Shown here: one piece after another, positions 41,288 through 52,441 of the stretch
Numbering within the stretch: position 1 is the stretch's first letter
How the letters are laid out: the number at the start of each line of letters is the position of its first letter
Origin: Amblyomma americanum
Lineage: Eukaryota > Arthropoda > Arachnida > Ixodida > Ixodidae
Length of the DNA: 64,000 nucleotides
Direction of reading: 5' to 3'
Assembly (NCBI RefSeq): GCF_052857255.1
Contig: NC_135504.1
Location: 134,404,929 to 134,468,928, forward strand
Program-made: the position numbers and the translations under genes
Notes under the pieces: generated by a model
What the model saw: the letters and a program-made list of their open reading frames with translations, nothing else
The model's database searches: none
Told to the model about the DNA's origin: nothing

Positions 41288-44200
41288 ATGACTTTTGTGA
41301 TTCAATGGAACTCTCGAGGATTGCTGAGAAACTACAGTGACGTAACACATATTTTAGGGTCAATACTGCCCATTGCTTTGTGCCTTCAGGAGACCAATCT
41401 TGGTCCGCAACATGTGAATATCTTAAAACACTATAAAAGTTATCGACGCGATCGCGAGCAGTCAAATAGATTCTCGGGTGGTGTCGCAGTTGTCATTCAA
41501 AGCGGCGTCCCTACTCAAAAAATTAAAATTAACACAAAACTTGAGGCAGTTGCAGTTAGCGTCGTTACCTACAAAATAATAACAGTATGTTCTGCATATC
41601 TTCCCCCGCACATCACATTAACAGTCGAAGATTTAGAAGGCCTGATTGATCAACTGCCGGAGCCATATCTGGCAGTTGGCGATTTTAACGCCCACTCCCC
41701 ATTCTGGGGAAGAAAACAATGTGACTCAAGAGGACAAATAACCGAAGATTGTATCCTCTCAAATAACATCTGTCTTTTAAATACGGAAAAATCCACTTAT
41801 TTTTGCCCAAGCTAGGCAAAAATGAGCTTTCTCGATTTAGCTTTCGCATCACCATCGCTTTTTAACGATTTTAAATGGGATGTTTTAAATGACCCTCTGG
41901 GAAGTGATCATCTACCTACTGTCATCAGCCTCTCATCGTCTACTCCAGTCATCCCCACAAGACCACGGCGCTGGAAACTTCTCCTCGCCGACTGGTCACT
42001 TTTTACAGCTAATGCCACAATAGAAAAAGAATTTTGTGAAGACTTCACTATAGGCGAAATTAACGAAAGGTTTACTACATGCATAATATCGGCCGCTACA
42101 CTAGCCATACCACAAACAACAGGACTCGTACACAAAAAACATAAAGTATGGTGGGCGCAAGAATGCACATTAGCAAAAAAAAACAACAAAATAAAGCTTG
42201 GGGCTCTCTGCGTCAGTATCCAAAAGCTGAGAACTTAATTGCCTTTAAGAGGGCCTAGGCCAGAGCGCAATTCATTCGAAGAAATGCCGAGAAATCCTCA
42301 TGGCAGAAATATGTCTCCTCAATAAATAGCTCAATAACCTCAAAAAAGATGTGGGAAAAAGTTCGTAGATTCAGTAGTGACCATACCCATTTCACACTTC
42401 CTCTATTGACTACACCGGGAACAAACATCATTAGAAGAACAGGCCAACATACTAGGTGAGCATTTTGCTGAAGTTTCCAGTTCGTCCATTTACACAAACA
42501 CGTTCCAGAAGTACAAAGCAATAGCAGAAAAACAAAAACTTTCATTTGCAGCAGGTATGCACGAGGACTACAATCAACCCATCACACTCCAGGAATTGAT
42601 TATGGTATTATCTTCTGGTAAAAAGACAGCACCAGGCCCAGATAATGTGCATTACACTATGCTTGCCCATCTCTCTGAGGCTGCCGTGCAGGCATTGTTG
42701 AAATTCTTTAACAAAATATGGACAACTGGGAATATACCTGAGGAGTGGAAGAAAGCAATAATAGTACCTTTACTGAAACCCGGAAAACAACCAACAAGTC
42801 CTAACAATTACAGACCGATAGCCCTCACCAGCTGCGTTGCTAAATCTTTCGAAAGCATAATAAACATTAGACTGACCTTCACACTTGAATCTCGTCGACT
42901 CTTAGATTTACATCAATGTAGATTTAAGAAAGCATGCTCGACCACTGATTACCTTGTGCGCCTAGAAAACACCATCCGGGAGGCGTTCATCCACAAACAG
43001 CACTGTATCGGGGTCTTCATCAATTTGGAGAAGGTCTATGATACCGCGTGGAAGTTCGGCATCCTCCATGACCTAGCAGAGCTAGGGATCCGCGGCAGGA
43101 TGCTGAACTGTTTGAACGACTTCCTGACTAACCGCACATTCAGAGTCCGTCTAGGAGCAACTCTATCAATGACATTCACCCAAGAGAATGGCGTACCCCA
43201 GGGATGCATTTTAAGTACGACACTCTTTATAGTAAAAATGAATTCTTTGGCCAAAGTAATACCTAAGTCCGTAATGTATTCAGTTTATGTAGATGAGATA
43301 CAGATAGCATACACTTCTTCCAACATATTTTCCTGCGAGATACAAATACAAATCGCACTAAATAAACTGGCTGCTTGCGCAGAGAAAAATAAATTCAAGT
43401 TCTCCCCTAAAAAACAATACCTGTTTTGTTCTCATTACGACGAGGCCTACAGGTCGATCCCAATCTGTGCTTGAATCAAACCATACTGCCAGTCAAGCAG
43501 GAACATAAATTTTTAGGCGCCACTTTTGACAAGAAACTTACATTTCTACCACACATTAACAACCTGAAAAAGAAAGCATCCCAAGCCCTCAATGTATTAA
43601 AGGTACTCTTGCGAACGCGGTGGGGGTACGATAGAGCATGCCTATTACAAATATATCGCTCATTAGAGCGCTCCAAACTGGACTACGGGTGCATAGCATA
43701 TGGTTCGGCAAGAGTATCCTACTTGAAACGACTGGATCCTGTTCATAATCTAGGCCTGCGCTTATCAACTGCAGCATATAGAAGATCCCCGGTAAATAGC
43801 CTTTATGTTGAAGCTAATGAGCCCACACTAGAGGATAGAAGAGTCACACTAACATGCACGTACATCCTAAAAACCCGTTCTCTCTCTAAACATCTGTGCT
43901 ATCCCATTCTTACCAAGTGCCCATCTAGAAGATTATTCAATAATAAACCGCATTTTATCAGGCCAATAATAATGCGCTTTGAAGATAACTGCGAAGAGTT
44001 AGCAGTGCTGGATGCCCTACCGAATATTGTACAAAGACATGAATATCTGCCACCATGGTACAGCCTCCCTTCGGTGTGTGACTTCACGCTGACACACGTA
44101 AACAAAGAGGAAATGCCACACGAGCACATACTGCAAGAGTTCTTTGCACTACAAGAAAAATATGACACATACACTGAATTTTACACTGATGGCTCAAAAA

Positions 44201-45001
44201 CAAAGTCATGTCGGAAGTGCAGTAATTCAAGGAAAAAACGACAAAATTATACGATTGCCACAGTATGCATCGGTATTTACAGCGGAGTGTTATGCCATCC
44301 TCGTAGCCGTAGAACAAATAGTAAAACAAAACATAAAAAATAGCATCATTTACACCGATTCACTGAGTATGCTCCAAACACTGCACCCTACAAATGCTGC
44401 TGAACCCATAATAGGAAAAATCATACAAAACATAGTTAAAATCACAAACCAAATACATAACATTATATTCTGCTGGGTTTCTACCCATGTTGGAATTTTA
44501 GGTAATGAGAGAGCAGATGCTTGCGCAGCACAAGCTAGAATTGGCCATATAAAACAAGTTAACATACCACAGAGGGATTTTTCTAAATTACTGCACAGTA
44601 AACTTAGGAATAAGTGGCAGATTGCATGGGATGAACAGAAAAACAACAAACTACATTCTATAAAACCTGTTTTCTGAGAATAGAGATCATGTACACATCA
44701 GGAGCGTTTCGTAGAAGTTATTTTGTGTCAACTACGCATTGGACACACACACCTTACTCACAACTTCTTACTGACAAAGAAAGACAAACCTCTCTGCGAA
44801 ATGTGTGGCGATGAACTCACGATAACCCACATTTTAATTGTATGCAAAAAACTGGAACAACTGAGGAAAAAATATTTCACAACCTTGTACAATGAATACA
44901 TCCCACTACACCCCATGTTACCTTTAGGAGATCAAGCACTGGTTGATTTTTCAAGCATTTTTAAATTTCTCAGAGAAGCCAATGTTTTATACAAACTTTA
45001 G
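41288..45001 (+). pseudogene. LINE-A copy 6 ORF2: endonuclease-RT-RNase H, decayed
   Basis: ATG at 41288 (MTFVIQWNSRGLL). Endonuclease: LCLQETNLGPQ, AVGDFNAHSPFWG, a TAG at 41813-41815 where other copies have TCG, then GSDHLPTVISL. RT: NYRPIALTSCVAKSFE, FINLEKVYDTAWKFG and YVDEIQIAYTS. Both catalytic motifs are damaged, Asp to Asn in the first and YVDD to YVDE in the second. RNase H: FYTDGSK then a shift, IIYTDSLSMLQTL and FCWVSTHVGILGNERADA. The tail has CEMCGDELTITHILI. Frames change near 42240, 43430, 44200 and 44680. Confidence 0.88.
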
Positions 45002-45095
45002 ATATAAAACGCGTTACCTTTAACAAAAGCTCTAACCGTGTGTTTGGCGCATCATAGCCTCAGTTGCTTTTGCGCCATTAAAATCAATATAACTA
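45002..45095 (+). mobile_element. LINE-A copy 6 3' UTR with terminal hairpin
   Basis: After the stop, TTGGCGCATCATAGCCTCAG is followed by GCTTTTGCGCCATT, forming the family's terminal stem TGGCGCA/TGCGCCA. The end is AAAATCAATATAACTAAC, lacking the usual CCCAACAC tract, so this 3' end is somewhat diverged. Confidence 0.7.
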
Positions 45096-45885
45096 ACTTA
45101 TTGTTGCCCAAGCTCGGCAAAATGAGCTTCCTCGATTTAGCTTTCGCATCACCATTGCTTTTTAACGATTTTAAATGGGATGTTTTAAATGACCCTCTGG
45201 GAAGTGATCACCTACCTACTATCATCAGCCTCTCATCGTGTACTCCAGTCATCCCCACAAGACCACGGCGCTGGAAACTTCACCTCCCCGACTGGTCACT
45301 TTTTACAGCTAATGCCACACTAGAAAAAGAATTTTGTGAAGACCTCACTATAGACGAAATGAACGAAACGTCTACTGCATGCATAATATCGACCGCTACA
45401 CTAGCCATACCACAAACAACAGGACTCGTACACAAAAAAACATAAAGTATGGTGGACGCAAGAATGCACATTGGCAAAAAAACAACAAAATAAAGCTTGG
45501 GGCTCTCTGTGTTGGTATCCCACAGCGGAGAACTTGATTGCCTTTAAGAGAGGCAAAGGCCAAAGCGCGATTCGTTCCAAGAAATGCCGAGAAATCCTCG
45601 TGGCAGAATTATGTGTGCTCAATAAAGAGCTCAATAACCTCAAGAAAAATGTGGGAAAAGGTTCGTAGATTCAGTAGTGACCATACCCCTTTCGCACTTC
45701 CTCTATTGACTATACCGGGGACACAAACATCATTAGAAGAACAGGCCAACATACTAGGTGAGCATCTTGCTGAAGTTTCCAGTTTGTCCAATTACACAAA
45801 CACGTTCCAGAAACACAAAGCAATAGCAGAAAAACAAAAACTTCTATTTGCAGCAGGTAAACACGAGGACCACAATCAACCCTTA
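45096..45885 (+). pseudogene. LINE-A copy 7: internal endonuclease-to-RT linker fragment
   Basis: Truncated at both ends. It begins LLLPKLGKMSFLDLAFAS with a lost A in the GCAAAAATG context, then GSDHLPTIISLSS (endonuclease C-terminus) and TRPRRWKLHLPDWSLF. Frameshifts follow near 45440 and 45530. It ends within the segment before the RT fingers (EDHNQP) and is joined directly to ORF1 of the next copy at about 45886. DNA identity to 41808-42590 is high. Confidence 0.85.
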
Positions 45886-46994
45886 CAAATATCCCCGTTC
45901 CTTGTTTCAAGAGTTCTTACAGATTCCTTGGGCCCTCAGTAAAAGTCACAAAGTTGGCTAGTGGTGACCTCCTGCTCGAACTGCTCGACATCACTCAAAT
46001 ATCAAAACTTACAAACATTGAGCAAAAGCGGTTACCCGCCGCGGTGGCTCAGTGGTTAGGGCGCTCGACTACTGATCCGGAGTTTTCGGGTTCGAACCCG
46101 ACCGTGGCGGCTGCGTTTTTATGGAGGCAAAACGCTAAGGCGCCCGTATGCTGTGCAATGTCAGTGCACGTTAAAGATCCTCAGGTGGTCTAAATTATAC
46201 CGGAGACCTCCACTACGGCACGTCTTCTTCATTTCTTCTTTCACTCCCTCCTTTATTCCTTCCCTTACGGCGGCGCGGTTCAGGTGTCCAATGATATATG
46301 AGACAGATACTGCGCCATTTCCTTTCCCCCAAAAAACAATTATTAATTATTATTCAAATATTGAAACTTTTGGCGATATTCCTGTCTCTGTCACACCACA
46401 CAGATCATTGAACACAGTACGTGGTGTCATCTCAGAAATGACTTTCTGCACTTAACATAGGAAGAGATGCTTGAAGGACTTTCTCTGCAAAATGTAACCA
46501 ACGTCCATAGTATTACAATCCGCAAAGACAACAAAGAAATTCCAACACAACACCTGGTCCTCACGTTTGCCTCTTGCACCCTACCCGTGTCAATCGAGGT
46601 ATGCTATGCAAAAATCTCCGTTTGCCCATATATAACCAACCCTAGATGCTGTTTCAAATGCCAGAAGTTCGGTCACGGCTCACAAAGCTGCCGCGACCCC
46701 AACACCTGTGCTAAAGGTGCCTCAAATGACCACCAATCAGATGACTGTGATGCCGCGCCACGCTGTACAAACTGCGAAGGCGACCACGCTGCTTATTCAA
46801 GGTCTTGTCCTGCCTGGAAGAAAGGAAAGGAAATAATTACAATAAAGACAAAAGATATCCCATTTAAAGCGGCAAGAAGGCGTTATCCGATGTCACATGG
46901 CATTTTCTTCATCACTCCTCATGCAAACTTCACCGATGTGGTGCGCGGGCGCGGCACATCACAGCAGCCTTCGGCACCTGCCAGCTCACACTAA
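45886..46994 (+). pseudogene. LINE-A copy 8 ORF1, interrupted by SINE-2
   Basis: ORF1 enters at ISPFLVSRVLTDSLGP (frameshift at 45940), runs through LLELLDITQISKL, is cut by the SINE (46022-46354), resumes NIETFGDIPVSVTPHRSLN with another frameshift near 46435, then MLEGLSLQNVTNVH. Knuckles: CFKCQKFGHGSQSC, CAKGASNDHQSDDC (second Cys is Gly) and CTNCEGDHAAYSRSC. The C-terminal part shifts frame near 46990 and continues to about 47290. The matching ORF2 starts at 47311. Confidence 0.85.
46022..46354 (+). mobile_element. SINE-2: tRNA-derived SINE, Ruka-like
   Basis: Same family as SINE-1: GTGGCTCAGTGGTTAGGGCG (A box), GGTTCGAACCC (B box), the same body and an ATT-rich tail. It lies inside LINE-A ORF1. 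The flanks CAAACATTGA (46012-46021) and CAAATATTGA (46355-46364) are a 10-bp target duplication with one mismatch. About 13 bases (GCAAAAGCGGTTA) precede the usual head. Confidence 0.9.
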
Positions 46995-47310
46995 GTGAGG
47001 TTGAGGCAGGCCCATCCGCGCCACTGGCAGATGCAGCGAAAGCTGCTATGCCACCGCCGCAAACGGGCCCGCCGGCCACCAAGTTGGCAGCCCGCAAGGC
47101 TTCCCCCGTTAGGGAGAAATCCAATACCCCCCTGCTCGTGGGTTCCCCGCGGAACTCCAGCGCCTCCACTCGGAGCTCGCCTCGAGCTCAACTCAGAGCT
47201 CGCCTCAGCCGCTGTTGCGGGGGCTCCCTTGACCGAAAAAAAAATCCTGATGACAGGCCCTCAAAAAGGAGGCACCTGAGATTCAGAATACATCCCCTTA
47301 AAAATTTATA

Positions 47311-49613
47311 ATGGCGTTTCTTATCCACTGTAACTGCCATGGAATTTTAAGTAACTATGGTGATGCAACAGATCTCTTACATTCCCTGTCTCCTGTGGCA
47401 CTGTGCCTTCAGGAGACCAATTTGGGACCTTTACACAAAACTATTTATAAAAAGTATTAATTTTTTCGCCATGACCATAAGCAGGCGAATAGGCTCTCTG
47501 GAGGCGTTGCTGTTGTTGTTCAGAGCGGTGTTGCAAAACATGAAATCAAGCTCCAGACAAATTATCAAGCCGTTGCAGTCACTGCCGTTAGCTTTAAAAC
47601 AATTACCATATGCACAGTGTATCTTCAACAACACCTTACAGTAACACTGCACGACCTAGAACCACTCTTTAATCAGTTACCGGAGCCATATCTGGTAGCT
47701 GGAGATTTTAATACGCACTTCCCATTTTGGGGCAGTGAACAGACAGACACTAGAGGTCAGGCTTTAGAAGATTTTATTCTTTGCAACCACGCCTGCTTCC
47801 TCAATACAGGCAAACCCACATATTGCTCTTCATCCTCAGGTAAGATGAGTTGCATAGACTTATCTTTTAGCTCTCTATCCGTTTTTACAGATTTTAAGTG
47901 AAATGTTCTTGACAACCCATACGGAAGTGATCACTTTCCAGTGATAATAAACTTTTCATCACCACCACCAATCATTCCAACTAAACCACGCCGTGTGAAA
48001 CTGCACTTAGCGGACTGGCCACTATTTCAAGAAAAGGCCTGTCTGGTGAAAATATTTTCGGATGATCTTAGCATTGACGAAATAAATGGAATTTTTACAA
48101 CATGTAGAATTGCAGCTCCACGTCTAGATATTCCGCAGTCGTCAGGAGTAGTACGCCGAAACCACAAGGTTTTGTATAACAAAGATTGCAGAGAAGCAAA
48201 AAAGAATCAAAACAAAGCCTGGGGAACTTTCCGAACATGTCCCACACACGACAACCTCATAAATTTTAAAAAGGCGAGAGCAAAAGCATGGTGTATACGC
48301 CGCAATGCTGAAAAAACTTCGTGGAAAAAACTACCTATCGTCAATAAATAGTTCAGTTACATCCAAACAAATGTGGGAACAAGTCCGCAGACTTAATGTC
48401 AGCATTTCTCTCTTCACAATTCTTTTCTAACATCTCCGGATAGACAAAAAAGCATTAGCGAACAGGCCGACAAACTAGCCGAACACTTCGCCACAGTTTC
48501 GAGCTCCTCATACTACACACAATCGTTTTTAAATTACAAGAATACAACTGAGAAACAACGATTGCCGACCAGTGGCAGTGCAAATGAACATTACAATAAA
48601 TTAATTACACTACAAGAAATGCATACAGTACTTTCGGCCGGCAAACAGACGACACCGGGCCCAGATGAAATCCATTATGTAATCTTGCACACCTCCGAAG
48701 ATGCTGTAGAAGCTCTTCTGAAATTCTTCTATAAAATATGGCAGTCTGGAAAATAGCCAGAAGCGTGGAAAAAGGCCGTGGTTGTGCCCTTCCTGAAATC
48801 CAGAAAACCGCGAACTTCAGTTGGTAGTTACAGGCCAATAGCACTTACGAGTTGTATTGCTAAAGGTATTGAATGTGTGGTAAACATTAGGTTAAGGTTC
48901 ATCCCCGAATCGCGAAAACTTCTTGATATCCACCAATGTGGATTTAAAAAAGCATGCTGTACAAATGACCATCTTGTCCGTCTTGAAAACACAGTCCGTG
49001 AATCATTCATACACAAACAGCATTGTCTGGCAATATTTTTTTGATTTGGAAAAAGGTTACGATACCACCTGGAGGATTGGGATTCTTCGTGACCACGCGG
49101 ATCTAGGTATCAGTGGCAGGATGCTAAACTGTCTAAAAGACTTCCTCTCTGACCATTCCTTTCGTGTACGTGTAGGTTGCACGCTTGTGAACAAATTTAT
49201 CCAAGAAAATGGCGTACTACAGGGTAATGTTCTAAGTACCACACTCTTTTATTGTAAAAATCGACTCAATATGGCAAATCCAAAGTTCATCATGTATTCC
49301 GTATATGTTGACGACCTTCAAATTTCATGCACATCATCCAGTTTATCAACATGCGAAAGACAGATACAGCTTACACTAAACAAACTAGCGACTTGGGCAG
49401 ACGAAAATGGGTTTAAGTTCTCTCCACAAAAATATTTGCCGTCCTTTTCTCACTTAAAAAAGGCGTGCAGATTGATCCCACCCTGCACTTGAATGAAACT
49501 GTTCTACAAGTAAAACAAGAGCATAAATTCCTAGGCATAACTTTTGACAGAAAGCTAACATTCCTACCCCACATAAACACCCTCAAAAAGAAATCTTCCT
49601 GATCGCTAAATTA
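47311..49613 (+). pseudogene. LINE-A copy 8 ORF2, part 1: endonuclease and RT
   Basis: ATG at 47311 (MAFLIHCNCHGIL). Endonuclease: LCLQETNLGPL, a TAA near 47458, SGGVAVVVQSGV, LVAGDFNTHFPFWG and GSDHFPVIINF after a TGA at 47899-47901. RT: PGPDEIHYVIL, SYRPIALTSCIAKG, FDLEKGYDTTWRIG after a +1 shift near 49040, ENGVLQGNVLSTTLF and YVDDLQISCTSS with catalytic Asp pair intact. It is split at 49613 by Gypsy G-gamma and continues at 57514. It belongs to the same subfamily as copies 3 and 9. Confidence 0.87.
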
Positions 49614-50201
49614 TGGGGTAACTCTGCGTCCAGCTGGCCGGCAAGGTGAGCTTCCGTGCAAGCTACACGCAGGCGTTATTCAAGTACTAAACACGTTTCC
49701 CCAACCCGTGGCGCAGAGTCGCTGCCACGGCAGGTCCGGACGAAATAGGCAACGGCAGGGCACGCTAGAAAATAGTTTATTATCCTAACGCGAGGTAAGG
49801 CACACTGCGGAAGTATGTTCTATCCGTAAAATCGATGTTCAGCATTTCACCAGGTCCTTGACTTCGTCTGGCGTTGGTGGTCGGGGGCCGGCGGGCAGCG
49901 GAAGGGGTCCGTGGGGCAGTTAGGTAAGGTCCGGAGCGAGAGTCCTTTCCCGCCGCGCGTTCCCCCCTTTTATCCCTTCGGGAATTGCCTCCCTGGCAGC
50001 AAATCGTTACCGTCAAGCTTAGGCGTGCTACCCTCTCCGCAGAAGGCAGCGCGCTGCCGTGACGTCACGTCAGTGCTGGGGCGGAAATGAGCAGAGTCGC
50101 GGGGGTGCCTTCTCTCCTCATTCCTGGTGGCCAGCGCGCCCGTGTAAGTCACGGTCGCCGCTGGCGCGGGGGACGAGGAGGGGTTACCAGTGTATCCCAC
50201 A
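49614..50201 (-). repeat. G-gamma 3' LTR (588 bp)
   Basis: On the minus strand it starts TGTGGGATACACTGGTAACC and ends GAGTTACCCCA. It aligns along its length with the left-arm LTR (14274-14862). It contains GGGATAAAAGGGGGGAACG as a TATA-like motif and AATAAACTATTTTC as a polyadenylation signal. Confidence 0.88.
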
Positions 50202-50214
50202 TCCTCCCCTCCTT
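50202..50214 (-). promoter_or_regulatory. G-gamma polypurine tract
   Basis: On the minus strand AAGGAGGGGAGGA abuts the 3' LTR. It is all purine, in the place where plus-strand priming occurs. Confidence 0.85.
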
Positions 50215-50255
50215 AAGAAGCCTCCCGAACACAGAAACAGGCACAAAAAGCTTTA

Positions 50256-51182
50256 CTAAATTTCAGTGGACCATAGGTCCAGGTCCATCTCTAGCCCCCC
50301 CGCTGGCGTGGCCCCTGCTTCCATGTCGGGCGCCGGCAGTTCCGCAGCCGCCAGCGCTGGGGCCGGCCGCTTGGGGTCCGGGTCCCGGGCCTCGTCACTC
50401 GGGGCAGGAGGCGCCGCTGCCGAAGACGAAGGAGCCACCGCGGCCGAGGACTGCGAGCCAAGGCTCGGCTCCGGCGGGCCACCGGCGTGGCGGGCGGCTA
50501 CCTGCAGAAGCCACTCAGCGAACTCGGCCTCGCGGCCCGCTCGCGCCAGCATCTGACGGGCTGCGGCGCTGGGAGTGGCCGCCGCTGGATGCAGATCGTC
50601 CCGGGTCGTGGCCCCGCGCGTCCTCTGGTCTTGCAGGTCCCCCGCCTTGTGGGCTTTCTCGTGCAGCATCACGGCCCCACACGGGCACAGCAGGGTTCCT
50701 GGGGGCAGAAGTAGGGACACGCCCTCGGCCCGCTGGTCCGCGTCGGCTACGGTGCGCCCCCGGAATACGTTAAACAGCCTGGCCGGGGGCGTTAGCCTCT
50801 TCGCCCTCTCCTGCCGCTTCCACGGCCGCCACGAGACGTAGCCCACCGGCGCGTCCGTTCCGGCTTGGTACGTCCACGTGGCCACGTCCCGGGGCGGCTG
50901 CTGCGGGGCCTGCGCTGCTGGTGGCTCCGGGCCTCGGGCTGGCGGGGTGGACATCAGGCGCTGGCAGAGTGGCGAGCGAGCCGGCGAGTGGCCCAAGGTG
51001 GCGGGGGAAGCCTGGCGGCGGTGCGGCGACTGCCCGAAGAGGGGGCCCAAGTGCCTCGGGCCAGTACGCCCGGGGCCCGGTGGGGTGGCCGCCGGGTGAC
51101 GGCGATGCGGCGAGGGGTGCTTTGGGCTTCGGCCGGACGTCGAGGGTGACCGTCGGCGCTTAGGTTGTGCCTGCTTCTCCAT
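50256..51182 (-). CDS. G-gamma ORF3: novel 308-residue protein downstream of pol
   Basis: An uninterrupted frame between pol and the 3' LTR. The first ATG is at 51182 (MEKQAQPKRRRSPSTSG); the frame is open back to 51230. N-terminus: basic, NLS-like KRRRS and a Pro/His/Arg-rich region. Middle: TYQAGTDAPVGYVSWRPWKR, then LLCPCGAVMLHEKAH with Cys166, Cys168, His174 and His178 as a possible metal site. Near 205-230 a helix, AAARQMLARAGREAEFAEWL. C-terminus: Ala/Pro-rich, ending acidic-hydrophobic LEMDLDLWSTEI. No signal peptide or membrane segment, so not an envelope. GC content is very high, so a chance open frame must be considered, yet the element's pol is broken while this is open. Confidence 0.6.
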   Translation of the reverse strand: MEKQAQPKRRRSPSTSGRSPKHPSPHRRHPAATPPGPGRTGPRHLGPLFGQSPHRRQASPATLGHSPARSPLCQRLMSTPPARGPEPPAAQAPQQPPRDVATWTYQAGTDAPVGYVSWRPWKRQERAKRLTPPARLFNVFRGRTVADADQRAEGVSLLLPPGTLLCPCGAVMLHEKAHKAGDLQDQRTRGATTRDDLHPAAATPSAAARQMLARAGREAEFAEWLLQVAARHAGGPPEPSLGSQSSAAVAPSSSAAAPPAPSDEARDPDPKRPAPALAAAELPAPDMEAGATPAGGLEMDLDLWSTEI

Positions 51183-51330
51183 CTGCGTCGGGGAAAAGGT
51201 CGACCCAGATGTAACCAACGACCAAAGCACGTTCTACGTAGCTGTTCGACCCTCACGAGAGTCATGAGGGTTAGCGCAAGTCAGTCTTGCCTGCAACTGA
51301 TCGGCATGAGCGGCCCGTACGTTCATGCAT

Positions 51331-51401
51331 CTAACGAGACTGCCTGCCGGCTCGCGCCCTCGCTCTAGGCTGCGCAGGCAGATTCTGTTTCTGCTTAGGG
51401 C
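51331..51401 (-). pseudogene. pol: Last codons of G-gamma pol beyond the Penelope insertion
   Basis: On the minus strand the frame reads RPKQKQNLPAQPRARARAG and stops at 51331. It follows the RYNL at the other side of the Penelope insertion; RYNLRP-type ends are usual for Gypsy Pol. This shows that ORF3 lies outside pol. Confidence 0.75.
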
Positions 51402-51415
51402 GCAAGTTATAGCGG

Positions 51416-51856
51416 TTTTCGGCTCCCGACAAGCTCTCCAAGCTCTGCCACAGAGTAAACGCCCCTGCAGAGCGTAAACCAGCCTGCCCGGTCAAACACC
51501 GTTCACCGTTTGTATCCTGCAAAGTCGGTGTCGTGTATAAAATTCCTTTGAGTTGTGGCAGGGCTTACATAGGCCAAACTGGTCGGTGCCTTAATGAGCG
51601 ATTGATGGAGCACTCTAATGACGTCAGCAACACAGCAAAGAGGAACCTGGGAGTGCATTGCTTGAAGTGTCCGTCTCGCCCTTGCAAGCCGTTGTTTCAA
51701 GATTGCACTGTTCTAGATAAAAATGCCCATCAAAGCACTCGCGAAATCATGGAGGCATTGCACATCTTGAAACTAGGAGAGGACTGTGTCAGCTCTCCCT
51801 CGATCGCCCTGACGAAACGAGAAGTAGATTATTTGAGCCAGATGTCATCTCGGTGA
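51416..51856 (+). pseudogene. Penelope-like GIY-YIG endonuclease domain
   Basis: The frame is open from the insertion edge: CPVKHRSPFVSCKVGVVYKI, PLSCGRAYIGQTGRCLNERL, MEHSND and so on, to the stop after SQMSSR at 51854-51856. GIY-YIG residues (VYKIPLSCG, AYIGQTG, the Arg of RCLNERL and the downstream Glu of REIMEALHI) are present. It has Cys/His residues (CLKCPSRPC) typical of the Penelope family. It makes the nick that primes reverse transcription. As a truncated C-terminal piece without promoter it cannot act alone. Confidence 0.85.
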
Positions 51857-52441
51857 TCTCTTCATTCGGTTTTGATTTTCAGCGATTTTAGAACCTTTTG
51901 GCTCTTAGTAGTTTTCAGGTGCGTTTGCCGCCATGTCATGAGCAGCCTCTTATTTGCCCTTTTGGCCCTGCAATTTTAGTCTCTCTCGCACGGTTTTAGA
52001 TCTTTTTTACCCTTTTTTTTTTGCTTTATTTTTCCCTAGCAAATTGTTAGTGCCCTGCTTTTTGCTCCCTAGTTTCATTCCTCGCCTTGTACTGCGGTTT
52101 AAGACCCTTTGGCTCTTGTTTTTGTGTTTTTGTTGCAAAATGCCGGTGCCTTGTCTTATCGTTCATCATTGACTTGCACTGCGTTGTTGTTTGTTATTAG
52201 CAGTCATCCTTGTGCGCTGTTGCAGCCTCTTCTTTTCGCCTTTAAATATCTTATCCCGCGTATCAATTCCAGCAGTAGCGGCATCATGCGTTCCCTTCCA
52301 TTTCCTGTATAAATATCCCCTTTCCGCAATAAAAATTCAGTTGAAGTCAGCGCTGTGGTGTCTTGTCTCGCTTCGTCCCCGTCTTTATTCGCGCTGTATC
52401 GCATTATGGAAAATTACCAACTAGCCCGATCTGCCACTCTT
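51416..52441 (+). mobile_element. Penelope-like element 2, 5'-truncated
   Basis: A 1026-bp insertion in G-gamma pol flanked by GCAAGTTATAGCGG at 51402-51415 and 52442-52455, a 14-bp target duplication. It contains the GIY-YIG endonuclease region and a 3' UTR with T-rich tracts, ending AATAAAAATTCAGTTGAAG then about 110 bp more. The RT domain was lost by truncation. Confidence 0.9.

Noticed and set aside
50087..51163. Plus-strand ORFs of up to 228 codons in the GC-rich G-gamma end
   Set aside because: They are antisense to ORF3 and the LTR; the element's own strand is minus.
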